From positions 62,001-126,000 of the forward strand of contig NZ_JAIXPP010000020.1 in NCBI RefSeq assembly GCF_027486195.1: 64,000 bases of DNA, read 5' to 3'. The position numbers were made by a program, and so were the translations under genes. The stretch's first letter is position 1. Each line of letters starts with the position of its first letter. Source of the DNA: Novosphingobium sp. GTDB lineage: Bacteria > Pseudomonadota > Alphaproteobacteria > Sphingomonadales > Sphingomonadaceae. The notes below the pieces were generated by a model, which was not told the origin of the DNA, ran no database searches, and worked only from the letters and a program-made list of their open reading frames with translations. Below are positions 24,218 through 34,427 of this stretch, piece after piece.

Positions 24218-24817
24218 TCAGCCCAGCAGGTCCTCGATCTGGCCGAGGCGTTCCTTGCCGAAGAACATCTCGCCATCCACGAAGAAAGTGGGGATGCCGA
24301 AGGCGCCGCGATCGACGGCCGCCTGCGTGTTGGCAGCGAGGCGGTCCTTCACGGCTGCGGACTGGGCGCCCTCTGCCAGCGCGGCGGCGGGGAGGCTGGC
24401 GGCGGCGATGACGGCATCGACGGCGGCCTGGTCCGCAGGATTCAGCCCGTCTTCCCAGATTGCGCGCAAGAAGCTGTCTGCAAAGGCTTCACCGCAGCCG
24501 AGATCGATGGCGGCAAGGAGCAGGCGCAGGAGTTCGACCGAGCGGAACGGGAACGCCGGGTTCATGCGGAACTTCGTGAGGCCGTGGCGGGCGATGAAGC
24601 GCTGCATCTCGAGTTGGGCATAGGCGTTCTTGCCCTTGATTTCGGCATCGCGCATGAACGGCGGAGCGTTGCCGGTGAGTTTGTGCATGCCGCCCAGCAG
24701 TGCGGGCGTCAGCGTGATCGTTGCGCCCTTGCGCGCGGCTAGAGCCTTGAGCGGCCCCCACACGAGGTAGCCATTGGGGCTGACGAAATCGAAGATGAAC
24801 TCGATAGTCCTGGTCAT
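24218..24817 (-). CDS. 2-hydroxychromene-2-carboxylate isomerase-like protein (DsbA/GST-kappa fold)
   Basis: This 199-residue protein has the HCCA isomerase start I-E-F-I-F-D-F-V-S-P-N-G-Y-L with the active-site serine in F-x-S-P-N-x-Y-L, and the C-terminal G-I-P-T-F-F-V-D-G-E-M-F-F-G-K-E-R-L. The founding enzyme works with glutathione in naphthalene breakdown; many homologues act in other pathways or are uncharacterised. I prefer ATG 24817 (M-T-R-T-I-E-F) over 24850. There is no aromatic-degradation operon around it, so the substrate is unknown. It converges on tRNA-Gly. Confidence 0.85.
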   Translation of the reverse strand: MTRTIEFIFDFVSPNGYLVWGPLKALAARKGATITLTPALLGGMHKLTGNAPPFMRDAEIKGKNAYAQLEMQRFIARHGLTKFRMNPAFPFRSVELLRLLLAAIDLGCGEAFADSFLRAIWEDGLNPADQAAVDAVIAAASLPAAALAEGAQSAAVKDRLAANTQAAVDRGAFGIPTFFVDGEMFFGKERLGQIEDLLG

Positions 24818-25053
24818 ATCAGAAGCGCTCCTGCCATGGGCGTAAATCAAGCTCGTGCGTCCAAGCCGAGCGGGGTTGCTGGTGCAGCCAGACGAAGGCC
24901 TGCGCGCGATCGTCCACCCGCGAGCGCGCTAACACACCGTTGGTGGCTGGTTCGCTCACCCTGCTCTCCCCCTGCTTTGCTGGCGCACCTCGTACCGCGC
25001 AGAGCGTGCAGTTAGCAATCGCCCGAGCGCAGGGGCGCTGCTAGGCTCGGCGC

Positions 25054-25998
25054 ATGAGCAGTTCTCCCTTTCGCGCCGCCGTTGTGCAGGCCGCATCCGA
25101 CCCCGCCGGCAGCGCGGCTTCCGCAGCCAAGGCCGCCCGCCTGATTGCCGATGCCGGCGCCGCCGGCGCAAAGCTCGCCGTGTTTCCCGAAGCCTTTATC
25201 GGCGGCTATCCCAAGGGCGCACGGTTTGGCGCGCCGATCGGGCTGCGGCTGCCGGAGGGGCGCGAGGCCTATGCGCGGTACTACGCGGCGGCGGTGGCGC
25301 TGGACGGCCCGGAAATCGCGGCGGTGCGCGAGGCTGCTGGCACTGCGGGGATGGTCGTGGTGATTGGGGTGATCGAGCGCGTGGGCTCGACGCTCTATTG
25401 CACCGCGCTGATCATCGACGGGACGGCGGGAACCATGGCGCACCACCGCAAGCTTATGCCGACCGCAGCCGAGCGCCTGGTCTGGGGCTTCGGCGATGGT
25501 TCCACCCTGCCGGTGGTGGAAACGGCGCTCGGCACCGTAGGCGCGGTGATCTGCTGGGAAAACTACATGCCGATGCTGCGCATGGCGATGTATGGCCAGG
25601 GCGTGACGCTCTACTGCGCACCGACGGCGGACGACCGCGACGGCTGGGCCTCCTCGATGCGGCACATCGCGCTGGAAGGGCGCTGCCACGTGCTCTCCGC
25701 CTGCCAGTTCCTGCAGCGGCGCGATCTGCCCGAGGGGCAGGAATGCGTGCTGGGCGAGGACGCGGACACCGTGCTGATGCGCGGCGGGAGCCTGATCGTG
25801 GGGCCGCTGGGCGAAATGCTGGCGGGACCGGACTACAGCGGCGAGACGGTGCTCTATGCCGAGATCGACCCGGCCGAGATCGCCCGCGCGCGCTATGATT
25901 TCGATGCGGTGGGGCATTATTCGCGGCCCGATGTCTTCCGCCTCACGGTGGACCGCCGAGCCAAGCCGGCGGTGGCGTGGATCGAGGACGACGCCTGA
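25054..25998 (+). CDS. Nitrilase
   Basis: This 314-residue carbon-nitrogen hydrolase has the catalytic triad E46 (V-F-P-E-A-F-I-G-G-Y-P-K-G), K133 (H-H-R-K-L-M-P-T) and C167 (I-C-W-E-N-Y-M-P). C-W-E-N-Y-M-P and the P-x-x-x-E-R-L-V-W-G-F-G-D-G-S motif are typical of true nitrilases (nitrile to carboxylic acid plus ammonia) rather than amidases. Aliphatic versus arylacetonitrile preference cannot be told. Its stop overlaps the start of the flavin reductase gene (TGATG), so the two are coupled. Confidence 0.9.
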   Translation: MSSSPFRAAVVQAASDPAGSAASAAKAARLIADAGAAGAKLAVFPEAFIGGYPKGARFGAPIGLRLPEGREAYARYYAAAVALDGPEIAAVREAAGTAGMVVVIGVIERVGSTLYCTALIIDGTAGTMAHHRKLMPTAAERLVWGFGDGSTLPVVETALGTVGAVICWENYMPMLRMAMYGQGVTLYCAPTADDRDGWASSMRHIALEGRCHVLSACQFLQRRDLPEGQECVLGEDADTVLMRGGSLIVGPLGEMLAGPDYSGETVLYAEIDPAEIARARYDFDAVGHYSRPDVFRLTVDRRAKPAVAWIEDDA

Positions 25999-26621
25999 TG
26001 CACCTCAGGATGGACGGGCTCAGCGGAGCCGAGCGCTACAAGCTGCTGGCCGGGACCGTGGTGCCGCGCCCGATCGCCTGGGTATCGACGCTTTCGGCGG
26101 CAGGCGTGGGCAATGTCGCGCCCTACAGCTTCTTCAACATGATCTCGGCCGCGCCGCCGCTGGTGGTGCTGGGCGCGATGCGGGGGAGCGGCGGCGGCCT
26201 CAAGGATACGGCGACCAACATTCTGGAAACGAAGGAATTCGTCGTCAATCTGGTGAGCGAGCCGATGCTCGAGGCGATGAACGTGACTTGCGTGGATGCG
26301 CCGCCCGAGATCGACGAGGCGATGCTGGCCGGGCTCGAGATGCTGCCGAGCGAACTCGTCGCGCCGCCGCGCATCGCGGGCGCGCCGGTGAGCCTCGAAT
26401 GCCGGCTCTATCAGGCGATCGACGCGCCGCCGGGCAGCACGATCATTCTGGGCGAAGTTCTGGCGATGACCATCGACGACCGGTTCGTCGATGCCGCTAG
26501 CCTGCGGCCCGATCCGGTGGCGATGCAGCTGATGGGCCGGGTTCACGGCGTGGGCGGCTATACCCGGATCCAGACCGACCGGACGCTGGAGAGACCCGTC
26601 TATCGTCCCGGAACAAATTGA
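25998..26621 (+). CDS. Flavin reductase-like (FMN-binding split barrel) protein
   Basis: This 207-residue protein of the flavin-reductase-domain family has G-T-V-V-P-R-P-I-A-W-V-S-T, N-V-A-P-Y-S-F-F-N and the typical K-D-T-A-T-N-I...K-E-F-V-V-N-L segments. Members bind FMN and either supply reduced flavin to a monooxygenase or act as small oxidoreductases. It is coupled to the nitrilase gene. Its stop codon lies in the first bases of the operator at 26619-26638 that precedes the sugar operon. Confidence 0.85.
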   Translation: MHLRMDGLSGAERYKLLAGTVVPRPIAWVSTLSAAGVGNVAPYSFFNMISAAPPLVVLGAMRGSGGGLKDTATNILETKEFVVNLVSEPMLEAMNVTCVDAPPEIDEAMLAGLEMLPSELVAPPRIAGAPVSLECRLYQAIDAPPGSTIILGEVLAMTIDDRFVDAASLRPDPVAMQLMGRVHGVGGYTRIQTDRTLERPVYRPGTN

Positions 26622-26638
26622 TTCACTCGATTGAATCA
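26619..26638 (+). promoter_or_regulatory. LacI-type operator before the sugar-use operon
   Basis: TGATTCA-CTCGAT-TGAATCA is a 20-base inverted repeat centred on CG, 61 bases before the transporter start. Its core ATTCA-CT-CGATTGAAT matches the site at 41255-41270 before the TonB receptor. It is the likely target of the LacI-family regulator at 34420-35418. Confidence 0.7.
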
Positions 26639-26699
26639 TTCTGTCGCCTAAGCTAGACGGGCACAAAGGCTCCAGCGAGAGTCGTGCGGGAGAGAACCG

Positions 26700-28121
26700 T
26701 TGGACGTGACCAAGCCTCAAGGAAACGAGCGGACCCCGGCAAAGCACAAGCCGATCCTGTCGCTGATGCGCGTGATCGAGATGAATCTCGGCTTCCTTGG
26801 CCTGCAGTTCAGCTTCGGCCTGCAGCAGGGCAACATGGTGCCGATCTATTCGTGGCTCGGCGCGGATGAATCGAATCTCCCCATCCTGCAACTGGCCGGG
26901 CCGATGACCGGTCTCCTCATCCAGCCGCTGGTCGGCGCACTCTCCGACCGCACCAGTTCACGGTTTGGCCGCCGCACGCCCTATTTCCTGATCGGCGCGG
27001 TGATGTGCAGCCTGGGCCTGCTGTTCATGCCGTTTTCCGCGAGCATCCTGATGGCGGCGAGCCTGCTGTGGCTGCTCGATGCCGGCAACAACATCACGAT
27101 GGAGCCCTACCGCGCCTATGTGAGCGACCGGCTGGACGAGAGCCAGCACGAGATCGGCTACCTCAGCCAGAGCGCGTTCACAGGGCTGGCGCAGTGCCTT
27201 GCGTTCCTTTCGCCCTCGATCCTCGTCTACTGGGTGGGGATCGACCGCAATGCGGTGGATGCGCACAACATCCCGACGATCACGCATATTTCGTTCATGG
27301 TCGGCGCGGTGCTTTCGATCACCACGATCCTGTGGTCGATCTGGCGCGTGCCGGAATTGCCGCTAAGCGAGGACGAAAAGGCGCGCATTGCCGCTGCGCC
27401 CAAGTCTGCCGGGGCAACGCTGGGCGAGATCGGCCGCGCGATCGTGGAAATGCCCCAGGCGATGCGCAGCATGGCGTGGATGAGCCTGTTCCAGTGGTAC
27501 GGCTTCTCGATCTACTGGTCCTACAGCGCGCTTTCGATCGGACGATCGATCTATGGCACGGCCGACAAATCGAGTGAGGCATTCCGCGCGGCGGTGCTGA
27601 CGACGCAGCAACTGGGCGCGTTCTACAACCTTGTCGGCTTTGCCGCAGCGCTGGCGATGGTGCCGATCTCGCGCGCGCTGGGGGCATCGCGGGTGCATAT
27701 GGCATGTCTTGCTGCGGGTGGGCTCGGCATGGTGGCGATGGCGCATGTTGCGGGCGCGCCGAGTGCGCCGGGGCCGGTGTTCTCCGCGCTGGCGATGCCC
27801 GACCTTGGCAGCCACACGCCGCTGCTGCTGATCGCGGTGACGCTGGGCATGTGCTGGGCGAGCATCATGGGCAACCCCTACATCATCCTTGCCGGCTCGA
27901 TCCCGCCGGAGCGGACGGGGGTATACATGGGCATTTTCAACATGATGATCGTGATTCCGATGCTGCTCAATGGCCTGACCTTCGGCTGGATCTACAACCA
28001 TGTGCTGGGCGCAGACCCGCGCAATGCGCTGAGCTTTGCCGGTGCGCTGCTGGTGATGGCGGCGATCACCATGCTGCGCGTACGCGATCCGCGCCGGGCG
28101 GCGGAGCTGGTGCATGCCTGA
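26700..28121 (+). CDS. MFS sugar transporter (SLC45/GPH-like), probably oligosaccharide importer
   Basis: This 473-residue inner-membrane carrier has about 12 hydrophobic segments and the major-facilitator loop motif G-A-L-S-D-R-T-S-S-R-F-G-R-R-T-P-Y-F between helices 2 and 3, typical of sugar:proton symporters of the SLC45 type. It starts with TTG 26700 (GGGAGAGAA upstream) and overlaps the alpha-galactosidase gene by eight bases. As first gene of the operon, it most likely brings intact raffinose-type oligosaccharides into the cytoplasm, where the following enzymes lack signal peptides. The sugar itself is inferred from the operon. Confidence 0.85.
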   Translation: MDVTKPQGNERTPAKHKPILSLMRVIEMNLGFLGLQFSFGLQQGNMVPIYSWLGADESNLPILQLAGPMTGLLIQPLVGALSDRTSSRFGRRTPYFLIGAVMCSLGLLFMPFSASILMAASLLWLLDAGNNITMEPYRAYVSDRLDESQHEIGYLSQSAFTGLAQCLAFLSPSILVYWVGIDRNAVDAHNIPTITHISFMVGAVLSITTILWSIWRVPELPLSEDEKARIAAAPKSAGATLGEIGRAIVEMPQAMRSMAWMSLFQWYGFSIYWSYSALSIGRSIYGTADKSSEAFRAAVLTTQQLGAFYNLVGFAAALAMVPISRALGASRVHMACLAAGGLGMVAMAHVAGAPSAPGPVFSALAMPDLGSHTPLLLIAVTLGMCWASIMGNPYIILAGSIPPERTGVYMGIFNMMIVIPMLLNGLTFGWIYNHVLGADPRNALSFAGALLVMAAITMLRVRDPRRAAELVHA

Positions 28122-30180
28122 CATGGGCGTTCCTGAAATCATCGCGCTGGAAAGCCCGGGCTGCTCCGCCGTTTGGGAGCTGCCCCCCGGCGAGGCACCG
28201 CTGTGGCGATACTGGGGGCCGCGCCTGCCCGAAGGGGCGCGGCCTTCCGCAAGCCTGCGCAGCGAGCGGCCCGAGCCCAGCTTCTCGCTCCACTTCGATC
28301 AGCCGCTGACGGTGTTTCCCGGCTTCGGCATGGGCTGGTTCGGGCAGAGCGCGCTGCTGGCCGACCGGGGCGGGCGCGACTGGTCGTTTCAGGCGGGCGA
28401 ATGCAAGGTCGAGCGGCCGGATGCACAGACCGTGCGCTTCGTGCTGCATGATGCCGTGGCCAGAATCGCAGTGACGACGAGCTACACGCTTGATCCCGCG
28501 ACCGACGTGATGAACGTGCGCACCGCGATTTCCAACGGAGGCGATGCACCCCTTCATGTGCACTGGCTGGCCGCCGCCGCGCTGCCGCTGCCCGATGATG
28601 CGGCGGAGGTGCATTCGCTGGCCGGGCGGCACAATTCGGAATTCGTTCCGGTGCGCGACCCCCTCACCCGCAGCATATGGCGGCGCGAAAACCGGCGCGG
28701 GCTGACATCGCACGATTGCTTCCCCGGGGCAGTGGTGACCTGCGGCGATGGCAGCGCCTATGGCGCGCAGATCGCTTGGTCGGGCAATCACGCGCAGACG
28801 ATCGAGTGGATCGACGACGGGCGCTGGCAGTGGCAGCTGGGCGAATGGCTGGCGCCGGGCGAGGCGATCATCGCACCGGGCGGCGTGCTGCAGAGCCCGG
28901 AAGTGCTCGCGACAGCTTCTGCCGAAGGCCCCAACGGGGTGGCGCATGCGTTCCACCGCGGCATCCGGGCAAGGATGACCTGGCCCGGCGGTGCAGAGGG
29001 GGCGGCCAAGCGGCCCGTGCACATCAACACCTGGGAAGGGTTCTACTTCAAGCATGACGAGGCCGCGCTGATGGATCTTGCGCGGGCGGCGGCGAGCATC
29101 GGGATCGAGCGCTTCGTGCTGGATGACGGCTGGTTCGGCAAGCGCGACGACGACACCTCCTCGCTGGGCGACTGGACCGTCGACAAGCGCAAATACCCGC
29201 GCGGGCTGGGACCGCTGGCGAAGACGGTCACGGATCTCGGCATGGAGTTCGGCCTGTGGGTCGAGCCCGAGATGGTCAACCGCAACAGCGAGCTCTATCG
29301 TCGCCATCCCGACTGGGCCTTGCACGTGGATGGCCGCCCGCTGCTCGAGGCGCGCAACCAGCTGGTGCTCGATCTCGCGCGGCCCGAGGTGAGCGCCTAT
29401 CTGTTCGATGCGATTGCGGCGCTGCTGCGCGAGCTGCCGATCGGCTACCTCAAGTGGGATCACAACCGCGATCTGGTCCATGCCGGGAACCTGCCGCACT
29501 ACCGCGCGCAAGTGCTGGCGACGTACGCCCTGATGGACCGGCTGCGGGCAGCGTTTCCGGCGGTGGAAATCGAGGCCTGCGCCGGCGGCGGCGGGCGGAT
29601 CGACGCAGGGATCATCAAGCGCACGCACCGCTTCTGGACCAGCGACTGCATCGACGCGGTTTCGCGCGCGGGCATGCAGCGCGGGTTCCTGCAATTCATG
29701 CCGCCCGAAGTGATGGGCAGCCACGTGGGCGCAAGCCCGGCGCATTCGACCGGGCGCTCGCAGTCCATGGCGTTTCGCTGCGGGGTGGCGCTGCCGGGGC
29801 ACTTCGGCGTGGAGCTCGATGCACGTAAGCTGGGCGAGACCGAGCGCCGCGAGCTCATGGCCGGGATCGCGCGCTACAAAGCCCTGCGGGAGCGCCTGCA
29901 TGCGGGCCGCGTGTGGATGGGCGAAGTGGGCGACGGGGTGGTGTGGCAGGCGCATGGCTCGGCCGAGGATATGGTCGTGCTGGTGACGCGGACGCAGCCC
30001 ACGACGATGCGCCACCAGCCGAACCTCAGGCTGCCGATGGCGCTGCCGGGTCGCACGTATACGATTGCGTCCGAGAATGGCGAGCTCGCGCGGATGGACG
30101 GTGGCTGGCTCGCGCGCGTAGGCATGGCCGTCCGGCCGCTACCCGGCGAGGCTGTGCTGGTGCTTGAGGTGCGTTCATGA
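28114..30180 (+). CDS. Alpha-galactosidase, GH36
   Basis: This 688-residue cytoplasmic glycoside hydrolase removes terminal alpha-1,6-galactose from raffinose, stachyose or melibiose. It has an N-terminal beta-sandwich domain and a TIM barrel with [16 protein letters not shown] and [10 protein letters not shown]. The nucleophile is D449 in Y-L-K-W-D-H-N-R-D and the acid/base D511 in W-T-S-D-C-I-D. These motifs are those of GH36 rather than GH27 or GH97. There is no signal peptide. It overlaps the transporter gene by eight bases and galT by four. Confidence 0.93.
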   Translation: MPDMGVPEIIALESPGCSAVWELPPGEAPLWRYWGPRLPEGARPSASLRSERPEPSFSLHFDQPLTVFPGFGMGWFGQSALLADRGGRDWSFQAGECKVERPDAQTVRFVLHDAVARIAVTTSYTLDPATDVMNVRTAISNGGDAPLHVHWLAAAALPLPDDAAEVHSLAGRHNSEFVPVRDPLTRSIWRRENRRGLTSHDCFPGAVVTCGDGSAYGAQIAWSGNHAQTIEWIDDGRWQWQLGEWLAPGEAIIAPGGVLQSPEVLATASAEGPNGVAHAFHRGIRARMTWPGGAEGAAKRPVHINTWEGFYFKHDEAALMDLARAAASIGIERFVLDDGWFGKRDDDTSSLGDWTVDKRKYPRGLGPLAKTVTDLGMEFGLWVEPEMVNRNSELYRRHPDWALHVDGRPLLEARNQLVLDLARPEVSAYLFDAIAALLRELPIGYLKWDHNRDLVHAGNLPHYRAQVLATYALMDRLRAAFPAVEIEACAGGGGRIDAGIIKRTHRFWTSDCIDAVSRAGMQRGFLQFMPPEVMGSHVGASPAHSTGRSQSMAFRCGVALPGHFGVELDARKLGETERRELMAGIARYKALRERLHAGRVWMGEVGDGVVWQAHGSAEDMVVLVTRTQPTTMRHQPNLRLPMALPGRTYTIASENGELARMDGGWLARVGMAVRPLPGEAVLVLEVRS

Positions 30181-31211
30181 GTTTCGATCCTGCCGAACAT
30201 CCCCATCGGCGTTACGATCCACTGAGCGATACCTGGCTGCTGGTTTCCCCGCACCGCGCCAAGCGGCCGTGGCAGGGGGCGGAGGAAGTGCCGGACAGGG
30301 CACGCCCGCCTGCGCATGATCCCGGCTGCTATCTCTGCGCCGGGAACACACGCGTGAACGGCGAGCGCAACCCGGACTACACCGGGCCTTACGTGTTTCA
30401 GAACGATTTTGCCGCGCTGCTGCCCGATACGCCGGCGCCCGACATGGGTGGCGGATTGTTCCGCGCGGAACAGGCGACGGGCGAAGCGCGGGTGATCTGC
30501 TTCTCGCCCGATCATGGCCGCACCCTGCCCGAGCTTTCCATCGCGGAACGGCGCGCGGTGATCGACACCTGGTGCGCCGAGGCAGCGGATCTGGGCCAGC
30601 GCTACAGCGTGGTTTCGATCTTCGAGAACAAGGGCGCGATGATGGGGTGCTCCAACCCGCATCCGCACGGGCAAGTCTGGGCGACGAGCCATGTGCCGCA
30701 ACTGATCGCGACCGAAGACCGCACGCAGGCAGCTTGGCTCGCGAACAAGGGCCGCCCGATGCTAGCGGAACTGGTGGAAGCCGAGGCGGATGGCCCGCGC
30801 GTGGTCTGCGCCAGCGAGCACTGGCTAGCGATCGTGCCGTTCTGGGCGGTATGGCCGTTCGAGACGCTGCTACTGCCGCGCGGCGATGTGGCGCGCCTGC
30901 CCGACCTTTCGCACGACCAGCGCGCCGATCTCGCCGCGATCCTTGGCGATCTCACCACGCGGTACGACAACCTGTTCCAGTGCTCCTTCCCCTATTCGAT
31001 GGGCTGGCATGGCGCGCCCTTCGGGCACGAACCGAGCGAGCACTGGCGTCTGCATGCGCATTTCTATCCGCCGCTGCTGCGCTCCGCTTCGGTGCGCAAG
31101 TTCATGGCGGGGTTCGAGATCCTGGCCGAGACGCAGCGCGATCTGACCGCCGAGCAGGCGGCAGAACGGCTGCGCGCCTGTGGCGGCCCGCATTTCCGGA
31201 GCGCCGCATGA
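30177..31211 (+). CDS. galT: Galactose-1-phosphate uridylyltransferase
   Basis: This 344-residue Leloir-pathway enzyme exchanges UDP-glucose and galactose 1-phosphate. The active site N-P-H-P-H-G-Q-V-W holds the uridylylated His (H164) and Q166; the zinc-binding C-Y-L-C-A-G-N-T-R and [10 protein letters not shown] motifs are present. It overlaps the genes on both sides by four bases (ATGA). Together with GalK it processes galactose released by the alpha-galactosidase. galE and galM are not in the window. Confidence 0.95.
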   Translation: MSFDPAEHPHRRYDPLSDTWLLVSPHRAKRPWQGAEEVPDRARPPAHDPGCYLCAGNTRVNGERNPDYTGPYVFQNDFAALLPDTPAPDMGGGLFRAEQATGEARVICFSPDHGRTLPELSIAERRAVIDTWCAEAADLGQRYSVVSIFENKGAMMGCSNPHPHGQVWATSHVPQLIATEDRTQAAWLANKGRPMLAELVEAEADGPRVVCASEHWLAIVPFWAVWPFETLLLPRGDVARLPDLSHDQRADLAAILGDLTTRYDNLFQCSFPYSMGWHGAPFGHEPSEHWRLHAHFYPPLLRSASVRKFMAGFEILAETQRDLTAEQAAERLRACGGPHFRSAA

Positions 31212-32338
31212 CCCTGGCAGAACAGTTCACGCAAGCCTTTGGCGCGGCGCCAGCAGTGGTCGCGCGGGCGCCGGGGCGGGTGAACCTGATCGGCGAGCAT
31301 ACCGACTACAACGACGGCTTCGTGCTGCCGTGCGCGATCAGCGTGGAAACGCGGATCGCAGCCGCGCCGCGCAGTGATGGCCGGATTCGCGTTGTCGCCT
31401 GCGATTTCGGCGGGGCCGTGGCGGAATGGCCGCTCAATGCGCCCCATGCCGCCGATCCCGACCATCCCTGGGCCGATTACGTGCGCGGCATGACCACCGC
31501 GATGATCGAGCGCGGCCACGCCCTGACCGGCGCGGACATCGCCATGACCGGGACCGTGCCGAAGGGCGCCGGGCTGTCCTCCTCCGCCTCGCTGATGGTC
31601 GGCATCGGCACGGTGCTGGCGGCGCTGGCAGGGCTGGCGATTGCCCCCGCCGACATCGCGCGCATGGCGCAGGCGGGCGAGTGCGATCACGTGGGCATGC
31701 GCTGCGGGATCATGGACCAGCTGGCCTCGGCCGCCGGTGTCGCCCGCCACGCGCTGATGATCGATTGCCGTTCCCTGGCTGTGACGCCGGTGGCAATGCC
31801 GGGGGACGTGCAGATCCTGATCGTCCATTCGGGCGTGGCGCGCGGGCTGGTCGAAGGTGCCTATAACGAGCGGCGCATGCAGTGCGAGGTGGCGGCGGCT
31901 GCGATCGGCGTGCCCGCGCTGCGCGATGCGGACATGGCGATGCTGAACGGTGCCGGGCTCGATCCGCTGACCCTGGCGCGGGCGCGGCATGTGGTGACCG
32001 AGAACGCGCGGGTGCTGGCGGCGGCGCAAGCGCTGGCGGCTGGGGACCTCAGAGCGACCGGCGAACTGATGGCGGCATCGCACGCCTCGATGCGCGACGA
32101 TTTCCAGATCACCGTGCCGCCGGTCGATGCACTGGCGGCAGAATTGCAGGCGCTGATCGGCCCCGAGGGCGGCGCGCGCATGACCGGCGGCGGCTTTGGC
32201 GGCGCGGTCGTCGCGCTATGCCGGGCGGACCGTGCCGACGCGGTGCTTGACGCCCTCACCTACCGCAGGCCGGACGGCAGCGCGCCGCTGGTGCTGCGCG
32301 AAGCGGCCTGCGACGGGGCCGGCCTCATCATGAGGTAA
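31208..32338 (+). CDS. galK: Galactokinase
   Basis: This 376-residue GHMP kinase phosphorylates galactose at C1. Signatures: the galactose-binding [15 protein letters not shown], the ATP loop [12 protein letters not shown] and the C-terminal M-T-G-G-G-F-G-G. I use the ATG at 31208, which overlaps the galT stop; length and first motif position are normal for GalK. After its stop comes a 68-base gap with a candidate operator before the GH68 gene. Confidence 0.95.
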   Translation: MTLAEQFTQAFGAAPAVVARAPGRVNLIGEHTDYNDGFVLPCAISVETRIAAAPRSDGRIRVVACDFGGAVAEWPLNAPHAADPDHPWADYVRGMTTAMIERGHALTGADIAMTGTVPKGAGLSSSASLMVGIGTVLAALAGLAIAPADIARMAQAGECDHVGMRCGIMDQLASAAGVARHALMIDCRSLAVTPVAMPGDVQILIVHSGVARGLVEGAYNERRMQCEVAAAAIGVPALRDADMAMLNGAGLDPLTLARARHVVTENARVLAAAQALAAGDLRATGELMAASHASMRDDFQITVPPVDALAAELQALIGPEGGARMTGGGFGGAVVALCRADRADAVLDALTYRRPDGSAPLVLREAACDGAGLIMR

Positions 32339-32374
32339 GCGCGCTGTTCGTCCCTTTTTCGATGGCCGTGGCCA

Positions 32375-32392
32375 ATTCCAATCGATTGCTTC
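32375..32392 (+). promoter_or_regulatory. Weaker LacI-type operator candidate before the GH68 gene
   Basis: ATTC-CAATCGATTG-CTTC has a perfect ten-base palindrome core, CAATCGATTG, and matches 13 of 18 positions of the ideal GATTCAATCGATTGAATC deduced from the two other sites. It lies 15 bases before the GH68 start. It could mark an internal promoter. Confidence 0.4.
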
Positions 32393-32406
32393 AGGATACT
32401 TGTTCG

Positions 32407-33546
32407 ATGTCCGTACTCACTTCCCCGACAACGCTCTGGACCCGCGAGCACCTGCGCGCGCTCAACATCGAGCCTTGCCACCAGATCCCGCTCGTGGACG
32501 GCAAGCGCCTGCAGCACCCGCTGCCGGGCTTTGACCTGTGGGATCTCTGGCCGCTGCAGCTGGCGGACGGTACCACGGCAGTGGTGGAAGGCTGGACGCT
32601 GTGGTTCGTGCTCTCCGCCCCGGCGGGCGAGGACCCCGAGGCGCGGCATGACTTTGTGCGCATCCGGCTGATGGCGGCACGTGGGGGCGAATGGCGCGAT
32701 CACGGCAATGCCCTGCCTGACGACCTCAATCCCGGCAGCCGCGAGTGGGCGGGCTCTGCGCTGCTTGATCCTGAGACCGGCGCGGTGACGCTCTACTGGA
32801 CCGCATCGGGCCTGCGCGGGGAAGAGCCGCGCACGTTCATCCAGCGCATGTTCGAGACGACCGGCGCCCTGACCGGGGACGCCAGCGCCTTTGCCGTGGA
32901 GGACTGGAGCGAACCGCGCGAGATCGCCGGCGGGCCGATCCCGCACTATGTGCTGGTGACGGCGGCGGAAGGCGTGCCAGGCATGATCAAGGGCTTCCGC
33001 GATCCGGCGCATTTCCGCGATCCGGCGGATGGCGCGGACTATCTGCTGTTCACCGGATCGCTCAAAGGTTCGGCGAGCCCGTGGAACGGCTGCATCGCTC
33101 TGCTGCGGCGCGAAGGTGAGAGCTGGGCGGTGCTACCGCCGCTGCTGAGCGCGGACGGGCTCAACAACGAGCAGGAACGGCCGCACATCGTCTTCCACGC
33201 AGGGCGCTACTACTTGTTCTGGTCGACCCAGCGGAAGGTCTTTGCGCCGGGCGAGCCCAATGGCCCCAACGGGCTTTACGGCATGGTCGCTGAGAGCATG
33301 GACGGCCCGTGGCTGCCGCTTAACGGCAGCGGGCTGGTTGCGGGAAATCCGCCGGAGGCACCAGTGCAGACTTACAGCTGGTGGGTGACGCAGGAACTTA
33401 CCGTGCATGGCTTCGTCGATTATCCGAACTCGCTGAAGGGCAACGACCATGGCGATGCGGCCTGGCGGCGGGCGCATTTTGCAGGCGTGCCGGCGCCGGT
33501 ATTTCGCCTCGTCCTTGACGGCGCGCGCGCGGAGATTGCGGCATGA
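32407..33546 (+). CDS. GH68 beta-fructofuranosidase/levansucrase-type enzyme
   Basis: This 379-residue five-bladed propeller enzyme has the nucleophile D46 in F-D-L-W-D-L-W-P-L, the transition-state Asp D199 in F-R-D-P, E-W-A-G-S-A, and the acid/base E257 in N-N-E-Q-E-R-P-H-I-V-F. These are GH68 marks (levansucrase, inulosucrase and the Zymomonas-type sucrase). There is no signal peptide, so with a cytoplasmic fructokinase next to it hydrolysis of sucrose or of raffinose's fructosyl bond inside the cell is more likely than levan synthesis. Hydrolysis versus transfer cannot be decided from sequence. ATG 32407 is chosen; ATG 32362 would read through the operator candidate. Confidence 0.88.
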   Translation: MSVLTSPTTLWTREHLRALNIEPCHQIPLVDGKRLQHPLPGFDLWDLWPLQLADGTTAVVEGWTLWFVLSAPAGEDPEARHDFVRIRLMAARGGEWRDHGNALPDDLNPGSREWAGSALLDPETGAVTLYWTASGLRGEEPRTFIQRMFETTGALTGDASAFAVEDWSEPREIAGGPIPHYVLVTAAEGVPGMIKGFRDPAHFRDPADGADYLLFTGSLKGSASPWNGCIALLRREGESWAVLPPLLSADGLNNEQERPHIVFHAGRYYLFWSTQRKVFAPGEPNGPNGLYGMVAESMDGPWLPLNGSGLVAGNPPEAPVQTYSWWVTQELTVHGFVDYPNSLKGNDHGDAAWRRAHFAGVPAPVFRLVLDGARAEIAA

Positions 33547-34427
33547 GCGCGGCGCGCTATGGCCTGATCGAGGCGGGCGGCACCAAGTTCGTGCTGGGCG
33601 TCGCGGATGAGGCACGCACGATCTATGCGCGAGAACGCATCCCGACGACGACGCCTGAGGAGACGCTCGGCGCGGCGGTGGAATGGTTCGCGGCGCAGGG
33701 CGCGGACTATGCCGCATTCGGCATCGCCTCGTTCGGGCCGCTCGACCTTGAACCCGCCTCGCCCGGCTATGGCTGCGTGCGCCCCACACCCAAGCCGCAC
33801 TGGAGCGGGGCGAGCCTGATCGCGCCGTTCAAGGAGCGCTTCGGCGTGCCGGTGGCGATCGATACCGACGTCAACGGCGCTGCGCTTTCCGAAGCGCTTT
33901 GGGGCGCGGGCGCAGGGCCAGAAGGACAATGGGGTTCGGTGCTTTACCTCACCATCGGCACTGGCATCGGCGGCGGCTTTTGCAGCGACGGACAGCTGCT
34001 GCGCGGGCTTTCGCACCCGGAAATGGGTCATATCCGCATGCCCCGCCATCCCGAGGATCAGGACTTTGCGGGCACGTGTCCGTTTCACGGCGATTGCCTC
34101 GAAGGCCTTGCCTGCGGCCCGGCGGTGATCGCGCGCTGGGGCAAGTCGCTTTCCGAGCTGCCCGAGGGGCACCCCGGCAAACGCATCATCGCCTGGTACA
34201 TCGGCCGCGCGCTCGCGACATTCCAGACAGTGATGGAACCGGCCCGCATCGTGCTGGGCGGCGGAGTGACCGCGACGCCGGGGCTGCTCGACCTGATCCG
34301 CGCCGAAGCACTGGCGGCGAACGGCGGCTATACCGTGGGAAAGATCGACGAACTGATCGTGGCGCCGGGGCTGTGCGACAACGCGGGCCTGCTGGGCGCG
34401 CTGGCGCTGGCTCTGGCGCTCAGGTAG
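33543..34427 (+). CDS. Fructokinase, ROK family
   Basis: This 294-residue enzyme phosphorylates fructose with ATP. Very Zymomonas-FrkA-like segments are seen: E-A-G-G-T-K-F-V-L-G, I-P-T-T-T-P-E-E-T-L-G, F-G-I-A-S-F-G-P-L, I-D-T-D-V-N-G-A-A and the zinc-binding ROK signature H-P-E-M-G-H...C-P-F-H-G-D-C-L-E-G-L. The ATG overlaps the GH68 stop by four bases, so released fructose is phosphorylated by the partner product. It ends eight bases inside the convergent lacI-type gene. Confidence 0.93.
   Translation: MSAARYGLIEAGGTKFVLGVADEARTIYARERIPTTTPEETLGAAVEWFAAQGADYAAFGIASFGPLDLEPASPGYGCVRPTPKPHWSGASLIAPFKERFGVPVAIDTDVNGAALSEALWGAGAGPEGQWGSVLYLTIGTGIGGGFCSDGQLLRGLSHPEMGHIRMPRHPEDQDFAGTCPFHGDCLEGLACGPAVIARWGKSLSELPEGHPGKRIIAWYIGRALATFQTVMEPARIVLGGGVTATPGLLDLIRAEALAANGGYTVGKIDELIVAPGLCDNAGLLGALALALALR

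Noticed and set aside
32362..32406. Start of the GH68 gene at ATG 32362
   Set aside because: The extra 15 residues have no family character, and the stretch contains a perfect palindromic core that suits an operator; the ATG at 32407 starts the recognisable protein.
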